Below are positions 1-5,829 of a DNA stretch of 13,092 nucleotides, piece after piece. The stretch is from assembly GCA_019689515.1 (NCBI GenBank), contig JADGHI010000057.1, forward strand, positions 1 to 13,092, in the 5' to 3' direction. This DNA comes from Acetobacteraceae bacterium (GTDB lineage: Bacteria; Pseudomonadota; Alphaproteobacteria; Acetobacterales; Acetobacteraceae). Made by a program: the position numbers and the translations under genes. Under the pieces are notes generated by a model. The model was not told the DNA's origin and did not search any database. It worked only from the letters and a program-made list of their open reading frames with translations. The stretch's first letter is position 1. Every line of letters begins with the position of its first letter.

Positions 1-1041
1 GGCCATGCGGGCCTTGGGCTGCGCCTCGCCGCCGGGCCCGGCGGAACGGTGCGGATCGCCTCCGTCATGCCCGGTGGGCCGGCGGCGCGCGCCGGGCTGC
101 GGGCCGGCGACCGCCTGCTCGCCATCGACGGCGGGCCGGTCTCGGCCGCCGATCTTGAGGACGCCATCAAGCGGCTGGGCGGGCCGGAGGACAGCCTGGT
201 CACGCTGCTGGTCGCACGCGGCCGGCGACCGCGGGAGGTGCTGCTGGTGCGCAGCCCGGTGCCGCCGGAGTCGGTCTCCGTGGAGCGGAGCGACGACATC
301 CTCTGGCTGCGCCTCGCGGGATTCTCCAATGCCTCGGACGAGCAGCTCGCAGTGGCGCTCGCCGACGCCTTCGGACCACAGCAGCGCCATCCGCCGCGCG
401 GGGTGGTGCTCGACCTGCGCGGCAACCGGGGCGGGCTGCTCGCCCAGGCGGTGGCGGTGGCGGACCTGTTCCTCCCCGGTGGCGAGATCCTGCGCACGGA
501 GGGCCGGCATCCGGACGCGCGGCGAATCTATCTCGCCGCGAGGCCGGAACTTGCGGCCGGACGGCCGGTGGTGGTGCTGGTGGACGGCCGTTCGGCCTCC
601 GCATCCGAAGTGGTCGCGGCGGCGCTGGCCGATCGCGGCCGCGCGGTGGTGGTGGGCAGCACGACGATGGGCAAGGGGCTGGTGCAGCTTCTCATTCCCT
701 TGCCGGACGGGGGCGAGCTGCTGCTGAGCTGGTCGCGCCTGATCGCGCCGCGCGGCTGGCCGATCCAGGGGCTCGGTGTGATGCCGGCGGTCTGCACCAG
801 CCTCGGTGCGGCGGCGACGGAGCAGGCGATCGAGCGCCTGGTCGCGACCGGCGAGGTGCCCATGGCCGCCGCCCTCACCCGGCATGCAAGGGCACGCGTG
901 CCGGTGCCCGCCGAGGAGCAGACCGCGCTGCGCAATGCCTGCCCGCCCGCCGAGGGGCGGGAGGCCGACATCGCCGTGGCCCGGCTGCTGCTTCACAATC
1001 CGCAGGCGTGGCACGCGGCCGCGCGCGCCGCCGCCCGTTGA
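1..1041 (+). CDS. S41 family (C-terminal processing) peptidase with PDZ domain, 5'-truncated by the window
   Basis: The frame is open from base 1, so the GTG at 49 is probably an internal codon and the true start lies outside; 346 residues are visible. Numbering codons from base 1, residues about 1-70 form a PDZ domain: a GLGLRL carboxylate-binding-loop-like segment, then PGGPAARAGLRAGD and LLAIDG. The S41 core follows, with LDLRGNRGG, then SASASE, whose middle serine (S200) is the expected nucleophile. K225 in MGKG lies 25 residues later, as in the Ser/Lys dyad of E. coli Prc, so the catalytic pair looks intact. S41 proteases of this kind cleave periplasmic proteins near the C-terminus. The only cysteines, C265 and C314, lie in the C-terminal tail and could form a disulfide, consistent with export. 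The signal peptide would be upstream of the window. The substrate cannot be told. The family call is secure. Confidence 0.9.
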   Translation, partial: GHAGLGLRLAAGPGGTVRIASVMPGGPAARAGLRAGDRLLAIDGGPVSAADLEDAIKRLGGPEDSLVTLLVARGRRPREVLLVRSPVPPESVSVERSDDILWLRLAGFSNASDEQLAVALADAFGPQQRHPPRGVVLDLRGNRGGLLAQAVAVADLFLPGGEILRTEGRHPDARRIYLAARPELAAGRPVVVLVDGRSASASEVVAAALADRGRAVVVGSTTMGKGLVQLLIPLPDGGELLLSWSRLIAPRGWPIQGLGVMPAVCTSLGAAATEQAIERLVATGEVPMAAALTRHARARVPVPAEEQTALRNACPPAEGREADIAVARLLLHNPQAWHAAARAAAR

Positions 1042-1099
1042 CGGCGCGATGCCCGGGAAGCAAGTGCCGCCATGGCCGCCCTGTGCGGTGCGCTTACGC

Positions 1100-1127
1100 T
1101 TGACGCGGTGGGCTGGACGGCTAGTTT
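1100..1127 (+). promoter_or_regulatory. Candidate housekeeping promoter of rpmG
   Basis: TTGACG (1100-1105) and TAGTTT (1122-1127) are separated by 16 bases, a good match to a sigma-70-type promoter in a region where most sequence is very GC-rich. Transcription would start near 1134, giving a leader of about 48 bases before rpmG. It lies 59 bases beyond the stop of the S41 gene, so rpmG need not depend on read-through. This was read by eye; no start-site data are available. Confidence 0.55.
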
Positions 1128-1181
1128 CCGCCACTCGCGCCCGGCGCCCCGAGGGCGAACCGCGGCACACGGAGTCCCGCC

Positions 1182-1349
1182 ATGGCCAAGTCCAACACCA
1201 TCCTGATCCGGCTCGTCAGCAGCGCCGACACCGGGTATTTCTACGTCACCCGGAAGAACACCAAGAACACCACGCAGAAGCTGGAACTTCGGAAGTACGA
1301 TCCGGTCGCGCGCAAGCACGTCATCTTCCGCGAGGCGAAGATCAAGTAA
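1182..1349 (+). CDS. rpmG: 50S ribosomal protein bL33
   Basis: This 55-residue protein is bL33 of the large ribosomal subunit. Its sequence matches the alphaproteobacterial form: an N-terminal MAKSNTILIRLVS, then ADTGYFYVTRKN, then KLELRKYDPVARKHVIFREA, ending in KIK. It has no cysteines, so it is the zinc-free form without the four-Cys ribbon. The ATG at 1182 is supported by a GGAG Shine-Dalgarno (1171-1174) seven bases upstream, and the length is normal for the family. A strong promoter-like sequence precedes it. It converges on pleD with 54 bases between the two stop codons, which hold a hairpin that could end both transcripts. From memory, pleD and rpmG are neighbours in several alphaproteobacteria, usually co-directional after divK; here they face each other. 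Confidence 0.97.
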   Translation: MAKSNTILIRLVSSADTGYFYVTRKNTKNTTQKLELRKYDPVARKHVIFREAKIK

Positions 1350-1398
1350 CGCCCGCGCTCCGGCCCGCCATCCGACTGTTACGGAGCGTGTGCGGGCG
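1350..1398. terminator. Bulged 13-bp hairpin shared by convergent rpmG and pleD
   Basis: The left arm CGCCCGCGCTCCG (1350-1362) pairs with CGGAGCG (1382-1388) and CGGGCG (1393-1398). All 13 pairs are perfect apart from a four-base bulge, TGTG (1389-1392), and the loop is 19 bases. It starts at the base after the rpmG stop and ends five bases beyond the pleD stop (1404 on the minus strand), so it can fold in both transcripts. No U-tract follows on either side. It is therefore a terminator or 3'-end stability hairpin by position and structure, not a textbook intrinsic terminator. Confidence 0.55.
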
Positions 1399-1403
1399 GT
1401 GGG

Positions 1404-2840
1404 TCACGCCTTGACGCCGACCCGCCAGTCCTCCGGACCCGCCATCTCCACGCGATTGCGCCCGGCGCGCTTGGCCCGGTAGAGGGCGGCGTCCGCCGCC
1501 TCGATGAGGGCATCCACCGCGCCTCCACGCGCACCCAGCGCGACGCCGACGCTCACCGTGGCGACGATCGGGGCGCCGCCGGCGTCCTGCGCGACCGGCG
1601 CGGCAGCAACCGCTGCGCGCAGCCGTTCCGCCGCCGCGATGCCGTCCTCCGCCGTGGCACCGGCCATGGCTATGACGAACTCCTCCCCCCCCCAGCGCGC
1701 GACCACGTCGGCGCCACGCACATGCGACCGTAGCCGGCCCGCCACCGCCCGGAGCACCGCGTCACCCACCGCGTGGCCATGGGCGTCGTTCAGCTCCTTG
1801 AAGCGGTCCACGTCCACCATCAGCACCGCCACGGGCTGGGCGCGCATCGCCGCCTCGAGATAGCTGCGCAGGTAGAGCCGGTTGCGCAGCCCGGTCAGGG
1901 CATCGGTGACCGCCATCTCGAGCGACCGGTCGAGCTCGGCGCGCAGCCGTTCCTGGCGGCGGTGGCGGAGGATCTGGTTGCGCGCCCTCACGCGCAGCTC
2001 GTTCGGATCGACCGGGCGCAACACGTGGTCGTTCGCGCCGAGGTCGAAGGCGCGCAACACCAGGTCGCGCTGCTCCGGGCCGGCAACGAGCAGCAGAGGC
2101 AGCTCCCGCGTCTCCGAGCGGGCGCGGATGCGCGAGGCGAGGCGCAGGCCCTCCGGTCCCCTGCCGTGCAGGCCGAGCACGACCAGATCGTAGGCGGGGG
2201 CGCAACCCACGGTGGCGGGGGCGCCACCCGCAGCCGGCCCCGGCCGCCCCGCCGCGACGATCCGGACCCAGGCCTCGGCCGGGCCGGCGGCCTGCTCGAC
2301 GCTCAGTCCGGCGGCGGCAAGGATGCGCGCGAGCGTCGCCGCCTCGCCCTCATCCTCGTCCACCAGCAGAATGCGGGCGCCCTGGAGCGAGGGATCTGGC
2401 GGGTCGGGCAGTTCTTCGAGGCCGAGAGCGCGCACCGTCTCGGCACGCTGGCGCCAGGCGTCCAGCACCTGCTTCATGCGCAGCAGCGCCCGCAGCCGCG
2501 CGAACAGGGTCGCGTCGTCCACCGGCTTGGAGAGGAAGTCGTCCGCTCCGGCGTCGAGGCCCCGTACCCGCTCGTCAGGCTCGGTCAGCGCGGTGATCAT
2601 CACCACCGGGATATGCGCCGTGGCCGGGTGGGCCTTCAGCCGCCGGCAGACCTCGAACCCGTCCATCCCCGGCATCATCACGTCGAGGAGGATGACATCC
2701 GGCGCCCAGCGCACCGCGAGGTCCAGCGCCTCGGGCCCGCTGCCAGCCAGCGCGACTTCATAATATTCCGAGCTGAGTTTAGCCTCCAGCAGACGCTGGT
2801 TGGCCGGAACGTCGTCCACCACGAGGATGCGCGCGGTCAT
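1404..2840 (-). CDS. pleD: PleD-type response regulator diguanylate cyclase (REC-REC-GGDEF)
   Basis: The 478-residue protein has the PleD architecture and makes cyclic di-GMP from two GTP. Receiver 1 (about 1-120) has the acidic pair D9/D10, phosphoacceptor D53 in LLDVMMPGMDG, T83 and K105. Receiver 2 (about 154-290) begins ARILLVDEDE but carries VVLGLHG where the phosphoacceptor should be, so it is degenerate and probably a dimerisation adaptor, as in PleD. Between them is a Pro-rich linker, and receiver 2 holds a Gly/Ala/Pro insertion (about 197-216). The GGDEF domain (about 305-470) has DALTGLRNR, GGEEF at 384-388 and an intact inhibitory RxxD site (R375-D378), six residues ahead as in Caulobacter PleD. 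GGAGG (2851-2855, complement) lies 10 bases before the ATG. The GGEEF codons contain a nine-G run. No divK is adjacent. Regulation by a phosphorelay is inferred from the family. Confidence 0.93.
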   Translation of the reverse strand: MTARILVVDDVPANQRLLEAKLSSEYYEVALAGSGPEALDLAVRWAPDVILLDVMMPGMDGFEVCRRLKAHPATAHIPVVMITALTEPDERVRGLDAGADDFLSKPVDDATLFARLRALLRMKQVLDAWRQRAETVRALGLEELPDPPDPSLQGARILLVDEDEGEAATLARILAAAGLSVEQAAGPAEAWVRIVAAGRPGPAAGGAPATVGCAPAYDLVVLGLHGRGPEGLRLASRIRARSETRELPLLLVAGPEQRDLVLRAFDLGANDHVLRPVDPNELRVRARNQILRHRRQERLRAELDRSLEMAVTDALTGLRNRLYLRSYLEAAMRAQPVAVLMVDVDRFKELNDAHGHAVGDAVLRAVAGRLRSHVRGADVVARWGGEEFVIAMAGATAEDGIAAAERLRAAVAAAPVAQDAGGAPIVATVSVGVALGARGGAVDALIEAADAALYRAKRAGRNRVEMAGPEDWRVGVKA

Positions 2841-2965
2841 GCCGGGCGCGCCTCCGCCTGCATCGGTTGCAGGGGGAGCGGCGTTTGGCGCCCGGCACGC
2901 GCCCGGCCTAGAGTGGCGGGGGCGCCGCTCCCCGAATCGATCACGGTTTGGTCGTGGAGACGGGC
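2841..2965. promoter_or_regulatory. Divergent pleD / methyltransferase intergenic region with nested repeats
   Basis: Four structures are visible. First, an 11-bp perfect inverted repeat, GGGGAGCGGCG (2873-2883) and CGCCGCTCCCC (2923-2933), arms 39 bases apart. Second, CTGCA-N5-TGCAG (2858-2872), abutting the left arm and lying in the pleD leader. Third, two direct copies of GCGCCCGGC (2888-2896 and 2899-2907) offset by 11 bases, about one helical turn. Fourth, an inverted copy of that nonamer (2841-2849) directly before the pleD start codon. GC-rich 9-mers recur easily in such a genome, so the 11-bp inverted repeat is the strongest element. Together they suggest an operator region, but no binding protein can be named. 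Confidence 0.4.
2885..2914 (+). promoter_or_regulatory. Candidate promoter of the PmtA-like gene
   Basis: TTGGCG (2885-2890) and TAGAGT (2909-2914) are 18 bases apart, giving a start near 2921 and a leader of about 45 bases. The spacer contains both direct GCGCCCGGC copies, and the 11-bp inverted repeat flanks the whole promoter, so a bound regulator would cover it. Moderate match, read by eye. Confidence 0.35.
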
Positions 2966-3622
2966 ATGTCCGGACTGACGCTGGGCGAGGAACGGCGAGC
3001 GAAAGGCGCGGAACACCGCCGGATCGCCAACGCCTCGCTGTTCTTCCGCCGGTGGCTGGCCAACCCGCTGCAGATGGGCTCGGTCATCCCCTCCTCGCCC
3101 AGCCTGTGCCGCAAGATCGCCGGCCTGGTCGAGCGGGCGGAGGACGAGGTGGTGGTCGAGCTCGGCGCCGGCACCGGCGTCATCTCCCGCGCGCTGCTCG
3201 CTGCCGGCGTGCCGGCCGACCGCCTGATCGTGGTTGAGATCGTGCCGGAGATGGCCGAGCACCTGCGGACGGTGCTGCCGGCCGGGGTCCAGGTGGTCTG
3301 CGGCGACGCCTTCGAACTGGCCGAGACGCTCCCGCGCCGCTGGGTGGGCAAGGTAGGCACGGCGATCTGCGGCATCCCGCTGGTGATGCTGCCGCTGGCG
3401 CAGCAGCGCCGCTTCGTCGAGGCGGTGGAGGCGGTCGCCCCCGGGCGGGGTTTCCTCCTCTACACCTACTGCATCACTTCGCCCCTGCCCTGCCGCCGGC
3501 TTGGTCTGGAGGCCCGGCGCGAGGCGTGGACGCCGCTGAACTTCCCGCCGGCCAGCGTGTGGCGATACCGCCCCCTCCGACCGTCTTCCGCCGCCACCGT
3601 AACGCATCCGATCGCCTCTTGA
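2966..3622 (+). CDS. PmtA-like SAM-dependent phospholipid N-methyltransferase
   Basis: The 218-residue class I methyltransferase resembles bacterial PmtA, which methylates phosphatidylethanolamine stepwise towards phosphatidylcholine. Visible features, counted from the ATG at 2966, are an N-terminal segment FFRRWLANPLQMGSVIPSSP (27-46) typical of this family and an SAM-binding motif I, VVELGAGTG (63-71). They also include an acidic residue after strand 2 (E91) that would bind the ribose, GDAF (113-116), and GIPLVMLP (136-143) at the position of the PmtA motif IV. The length is normal for the short alphaproteobacterial PmtA type. ATG 2966 is preferred to the in-frame TTG at 2948 because GGAGA (2956-2960) sits five bases before it. 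There is no signal peptide or membrane segment; the enzyme would act at the inner face of the membrane. The related rRNA adenine dimethylase fold is the alternative, but the N-terminus and motif IV fit phospholipid substrates better. Confidence 0.75.
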   Translation: MSGLTLGEERRAKGAEHRRIANASLFFRRWLANPLQMGSVIPSSPSLCRKIAGLVERAEDEVVVELGAGTGVISRALLAAGVPADRLIVVEIVPEMAEHLRTVLPAGVQVVCGDAFELAETLPRRWVGKVGTAICGIPLVMLPLAQQRRFVEAVEAVAPGRGFLLYTYCITSPLPCRRLGLEARREAWTPLNFPPASVWRYRPLRPSSAATVTHPIAS

Positions 3623-3627
3623 GCGCC

Positions 3628-3646
3628 GGGGGTTGCGCATCCCCCC
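3628..3646 (+). terminator. Possible short terminator hairpin after the methyltransferase gene
   Basis: GGGGG (3628-3632) and CCCCC (3641-3645) flank an eight-base loop starting five bases after the stop codon. Only five pairs and no U-tract, so this is weak. The rest of 3647-3805 lies between convergent genes. It holds an imperfect hairpin (GCCGGCGG with CCTCCGGC, one mismatch, about 3681-3710) and nothing else I recognise. Confidence 0.3.
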
Positions 3647-3805
3647 TGTCCCGTTCGACCAAGGGTAGCATATCCGTAGGCCGGCGGTTACATCAGCTAA
3701 GCCTCCGGCGACGAACGGGGGATTGTCCGCCCCAACGGCAGGTCGGGGAGGCCTGCGGGCATAGTGCCTGTCAAAGCTGGACCACCACCACTCAAGGAGC
3801 AGGAC

Positions 3806-4447
3806 TCAGCCGGAGGTAAGGGTGACCTCCTGCCCGTCGGCGCGGCGGATGCGGACCACCAGGCGGGCATGCGGGCTCTGGCGCACGGTCACGGCGGCGG
3901 CGAGGCCGCGCTCGGCCAGGGCGGCGCGGAGTGCGCCGGCCTCCGGGTGCTCGGCCTCGACGGCGAGGAGGCGGCAGCCGGAATCGCGCAGCCGCTCCGT
4001 GGCGCGTGGGCCGTCCCACTGGATCAGCGGCGGGATCAGGTTGTCGAGATCCTGCCGCTGCGGCGGGAAGGCGATGCGCCATGACAGGTCGCCGCGGCGC
4101 ATGGCGCGGATCTCGCCGCTGCGCGACGGGCCGAGCCGCGCCACCACCGCCTCCAGCGCCGGCGTGCCGGCGACATAGGCGAGCAGGGCGGGGCCGGAAT
4201 CGAGCCTGGTGCGGACGGAAGGCTCGTCGAGGTCGAAGGGGCGCGCATGCTCCGGCTCCGGCTGCGCCGGGTCGGGGGCGATCACCTCCAGGTAACAGTC
4301 GGGACCCATGCCGAGCAGCATGTTGTGCGTGCCGAACCCTTCATGTGCGCCGCCCGGCTCCGGCCTCACCCCGAGGTGCTGTTCGACCCAGGCGGCGCCC
4401 TCCTCGAGGGTGTGCGCGCCAATGACGATGTGATCGATCTCGGCCAT
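3806..4447 (-). CDS. Glyoxalase-like VOC family protein
   Basis: The 213-residue protein matches the glyoxalase-like domain of the vicinal oxygen chelate fold (Glyoxalase_3-type). It starts MAEIDHIVIG, with H6 the usual first metal-ligand position. GGAHEGFGTHNML (32-44) and YLEVIAPDP (52-60, E54) follow, then a second half with WRIAFPP and NLIPPLIQWD (136-145). VOC proteins bind a divalent metal between paired beta-alpha-beta-beta-beta modules and act as lyases, dioxygenases or glutathione-dependent isomerases. The substrate cannot be read from sequence. It is last in a minus-strand run, 16 bases after the GST stop, and has no clear Shine-Dalgarno, so it probably relies on coupling to the GST gene. 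The GST neighbour makes a glutathione-linked or detoxification role plausible, by inference only. Confidence 0.82.
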   Translation of the reverse strand: MAEIDHIVIGAHTLEEGAAWVEQHLGVRPEPGGAHEGFGTHNMLLGMGPDCYLEVIAPDPAQPEPEHARPFDLDEPSVRTRLDSGPALLAYVAGTPALEAVVARLGPSRSGEIRAMRRGDLSWRIAFPPQRQDLDNLIPPLIQWDGPRATERLRDSGCRLLAVEAEHPEAGALRAALAERGLAAAVTVRQSPHARLVVRIRRADGQEVTLTSG

Positions 4448-4463
4448 GGGAAGGAGCCCCGTC

Positions 4464-5165
4464 CTAACGCGCCGCGAACTGGATCTTGCCGAACATCACC
4501 TCCCGCTCGGCATCGGTCATCGGACCCTGGCGCTGGCGGTCGGCGAGCACCTCGACGCCACGCTGCACCGCGGGCCGCGCGGCGATCGCATCGTGCCAGC
4601 GCTTCACGGCCGGGTACTGCGCCAAGTCAATGTTGCGCCGCTGCGGGTTGCGCACCCAGGGAAAGGTGGCGATGTCGGCGATCGAGTAGTCCGGGCCGGC
4701 CAGGTATTCGCTCTCGGAAAGGCGCTTCTCGAGGACGCGGTGCAGCCGGGCGACCTCGTTCGCGTAGCGCTCGATCGCGTAGGGGATCTTCTCCTTCGCG
4801 TAATTGGCGAAGTGGTTGTACTGCCCGAACATCGGCCCGATGCCGCCCATCTGGAACATCAGCCACTGCAGGCACCGGTACCGCGTCTCGGGATCCTTCG
4901 GAAGCAGCGCACTGCCGGTCTTCTCGGCGAGGTAGATCAGGATCGCCCCGGACTCGAACAGCGAGAAGGGACGCCCTCCCGGCCCGTCGGGATCCACGAT
5001 GGCGGGGATCCGATGATTGGGGTTGATGGCGAGGAACTCGGGCTTGAACTGGTCGCCGGCGCCGATGTTGACCGGGATCACCTCGTAGGGGAGGCCGACT
5101 TCCTCCAGCATGATGTGGACCTTGTGGCCGTTCGGCGTGGGCCAGGTCCAGACTTGGATGGTCAT
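4464..5165 (-). CDS. Nu-class glutathione S-transferase (YfcG/YghU-like)
   Basis: The 233-residue GST has an N-terminal thioredoxin fold (about 1-85) and an all-helical C-terminal domain. T10 and N12 in TWPTPNG correspond to the catalytic Thr/Asn of the Ure2p/YfcG group, which lacks the classical Tyr or Ser. P54 in RIPAIVD is the cis-proline, and E71-S72 bind the gamma-glutamyl group of glutathione. FQMGGIGPMFGQYNHF (104-119) is the signature of this group, and SIADIATFPW (161-170) carries the helix-capping Asp. E. coli YfcG and YghU are disulfide reductases using glutathione, so that activity is likely here, in the cytoplasm. The start is ATG 5165: GGAGGA lies five bases before it. The in-frame TTG at 5177 is rejected because it overlaps this ribosome site. 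It lies between the SRPBCC and VOC genes in the same direction. Confidence 0.92.
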   Translation of the reverse strand: MTIQVWTWPTPNGHKVHIMLEEVGLPYEVIPVNIGAGDQFKPEFLAINPNHRIPAIVDPDGPGGRPFSLFESGAILIYLAEKTGSALLPKDPETRYRCLQWLMFQMGGIGPMFGQYNHFANYAKEKIPYAIERYANEVARLHRVLEKRLSESEYLAGPDYSIADIATFPWVRNPQRRNIDLAQYPAVKRWHDAIAARPAVQRGVEVLADRQRQGPMTDAEREVMFGKIQFAAR

Positions 5166-5242
5166 GGTTTCCTCCAACTACGCTGGAGGCCACCTTGTCC
5201 CGCGGCGAGGGCGGCGGCAACCCCACCCCGAAGAGATCCGAC

Positions 5243-5671
5243 TCAGCCCTCGGCGCGCTCCTTCAGCGCCTGGTTCATCGCCTCGAAACCCTTCCGCGTC
5301 TGCGCCAGTGCGCGGCCAAGGAGCGGCACCAGCAGGCCGCGGAAGCGTTCCTCCTGCACGAGGCGGCAACCCTCCGCACCGCGAGGTTCGAGGCGGAAGG
5401 CGTGCTCGCCGTCGAACAGGCCGGGGACCAGCAGGTGCCCGAGCCAGCGGAGCTCGCGCCCCGGCACCGCCGCCAGCACGGTGGGGCGGAAGGTCATGGC
5501 CCGGCCGCCAGGCGGATGGATGCGCACGGTGAGCCTCGCGCCCTCGCGCGCCTCGCCCTCCAGGCGGGTGATGAACGGGTTCCAGTCAGGGTAGGCGGCG
5601 AAATCCGTCAGCACCGACCAGACCCGCCCGCACGGAGCCGCGATGTCGGTCTCGACGTGAATCTCGCGCAT
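5243..5671 (-). CDS. SRPBCC (START-like) domain protein
   Basis: The 142-residue protein is a single SRPBCC helix-grip domain. It starts with the beta-strand IHVETDIAAP and then VWSVLTDFAAYPDWNPFI (about 18-34), the usual SRPBCC/polyketide-cyclase-like N-terminus. It continues through HPPGG, a central ELRWLGHL and GLFDGEHAF, and ends in a long helix with KGFEAMNQALKERAE. These domains form a deep hydrophobic pocket that binds or converts lipids or aromatic compounds; the ligand is unknown. The length is complete for the family. No Shine-Dalgarno precedes the ATG at 5671; instead a -10-like TAGGCT ends six bases before it, suggesting a leaderless mRNA. It is the first gene of a run with GST (77 bases on) and VOC. 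No ArsR regulator, a frequent partner of some SRPBCC genes, lies next to it. Confidence 0.85.
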   Translation of the reverse strand: MREIHVETDIAAPCGRVWSVLTDFAAYPDWNPFITRLEGEAREGARLTVRIHPPGGRAMTFRPTVLAAVPGRELRWLGHLLVPGLFDGEHAFRLEPRGAEGCRLVQEERFRGLLVPLLGRALAQTRKGFEAMNQALKERAEG

Positions 5672-5677
5672 GCCGCC

Positions 5678-5700
5678 AGCCTACACTGAATCGCATTCAG
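5678..5700 (-). promoter_or_regulatory. Candidate leaderless promoter with operator palindrome ahead of the SRPBCC-GST-VOC run
   Basis: On the minus strand TAGGCT (5683-5678) is followed by six bases and then the SRPBCC ATG, placing the transcription start at or next to the start codon. Two bases upstream of TAGGCT sits a perfect palindrome, CTGAAT-CGC-ATTCAG (5686-5700), which fills the space between the -10 and where a -35 would be. No good -35 is visible. A regulator bound there could repress by occlusion or activate a weak promoter. Confidence 0.45.
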
Positions 5701-5808
5701 AAGCTGAGCGGCACTTCGCAGCAGGTCCGTGTCTGCGGAGCGGCTTCACGCCCTCCGGCGATCCGCTCCAGACCGGCCCGGAGCGCAACCGCGACTCCGT
5801 CCTTCGCG

Positions 5809-5829
5809 GCCCGGCCGGGCCGGCCGGGC
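5809..5829 (-). terminator. GC palindrome hairpin directly after the aminotransferase stop
   Basis: Bases 5809-5829 form two perfect 10-base arms (GCCCGGCCGG and CCGGCCGGGC) around a single central base, immediately adjacent to the minus-strand stop codon at 5830. Folded as RNA this gives at least eight G-C pairs and a five-base loop. There is no U-tract. It would separate the aminotransferase transcript from the SRPBCC gene 158 bases further on. The rest of 5701-5808 shows nothing I recognise. Confidence 0.5.

Noticed and set aside
1773..2978. A 401-codon plus-strand frame over pleD
   Set aside because: It is a shadow of the pleD frame; the minus strand carries complete receiver and GGDEF motifs.
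3740..3805. A possible small RNA or promoter on the minus strand (TTGACA complement at 3770-3775)
   Set aside because: No -10 lies at an acceptable distance, and no stable fold or U-tract ending is visible.
3812..3830. GGAGGT and ACCTCC inverted repeat with a seven-base loop at the 3' end of the VOC gene
   Set aside because: It lies inside the coding region just before the stop, so it is too early for a terminator, and GGAGG-like words are common here. It may be chance.
4446..5594. A 382-codon plus-strand frame over the GST and SRPBCC genes
   Set aside because: It spans two unrelated genes and their gap on the other strand, with no domain signature.
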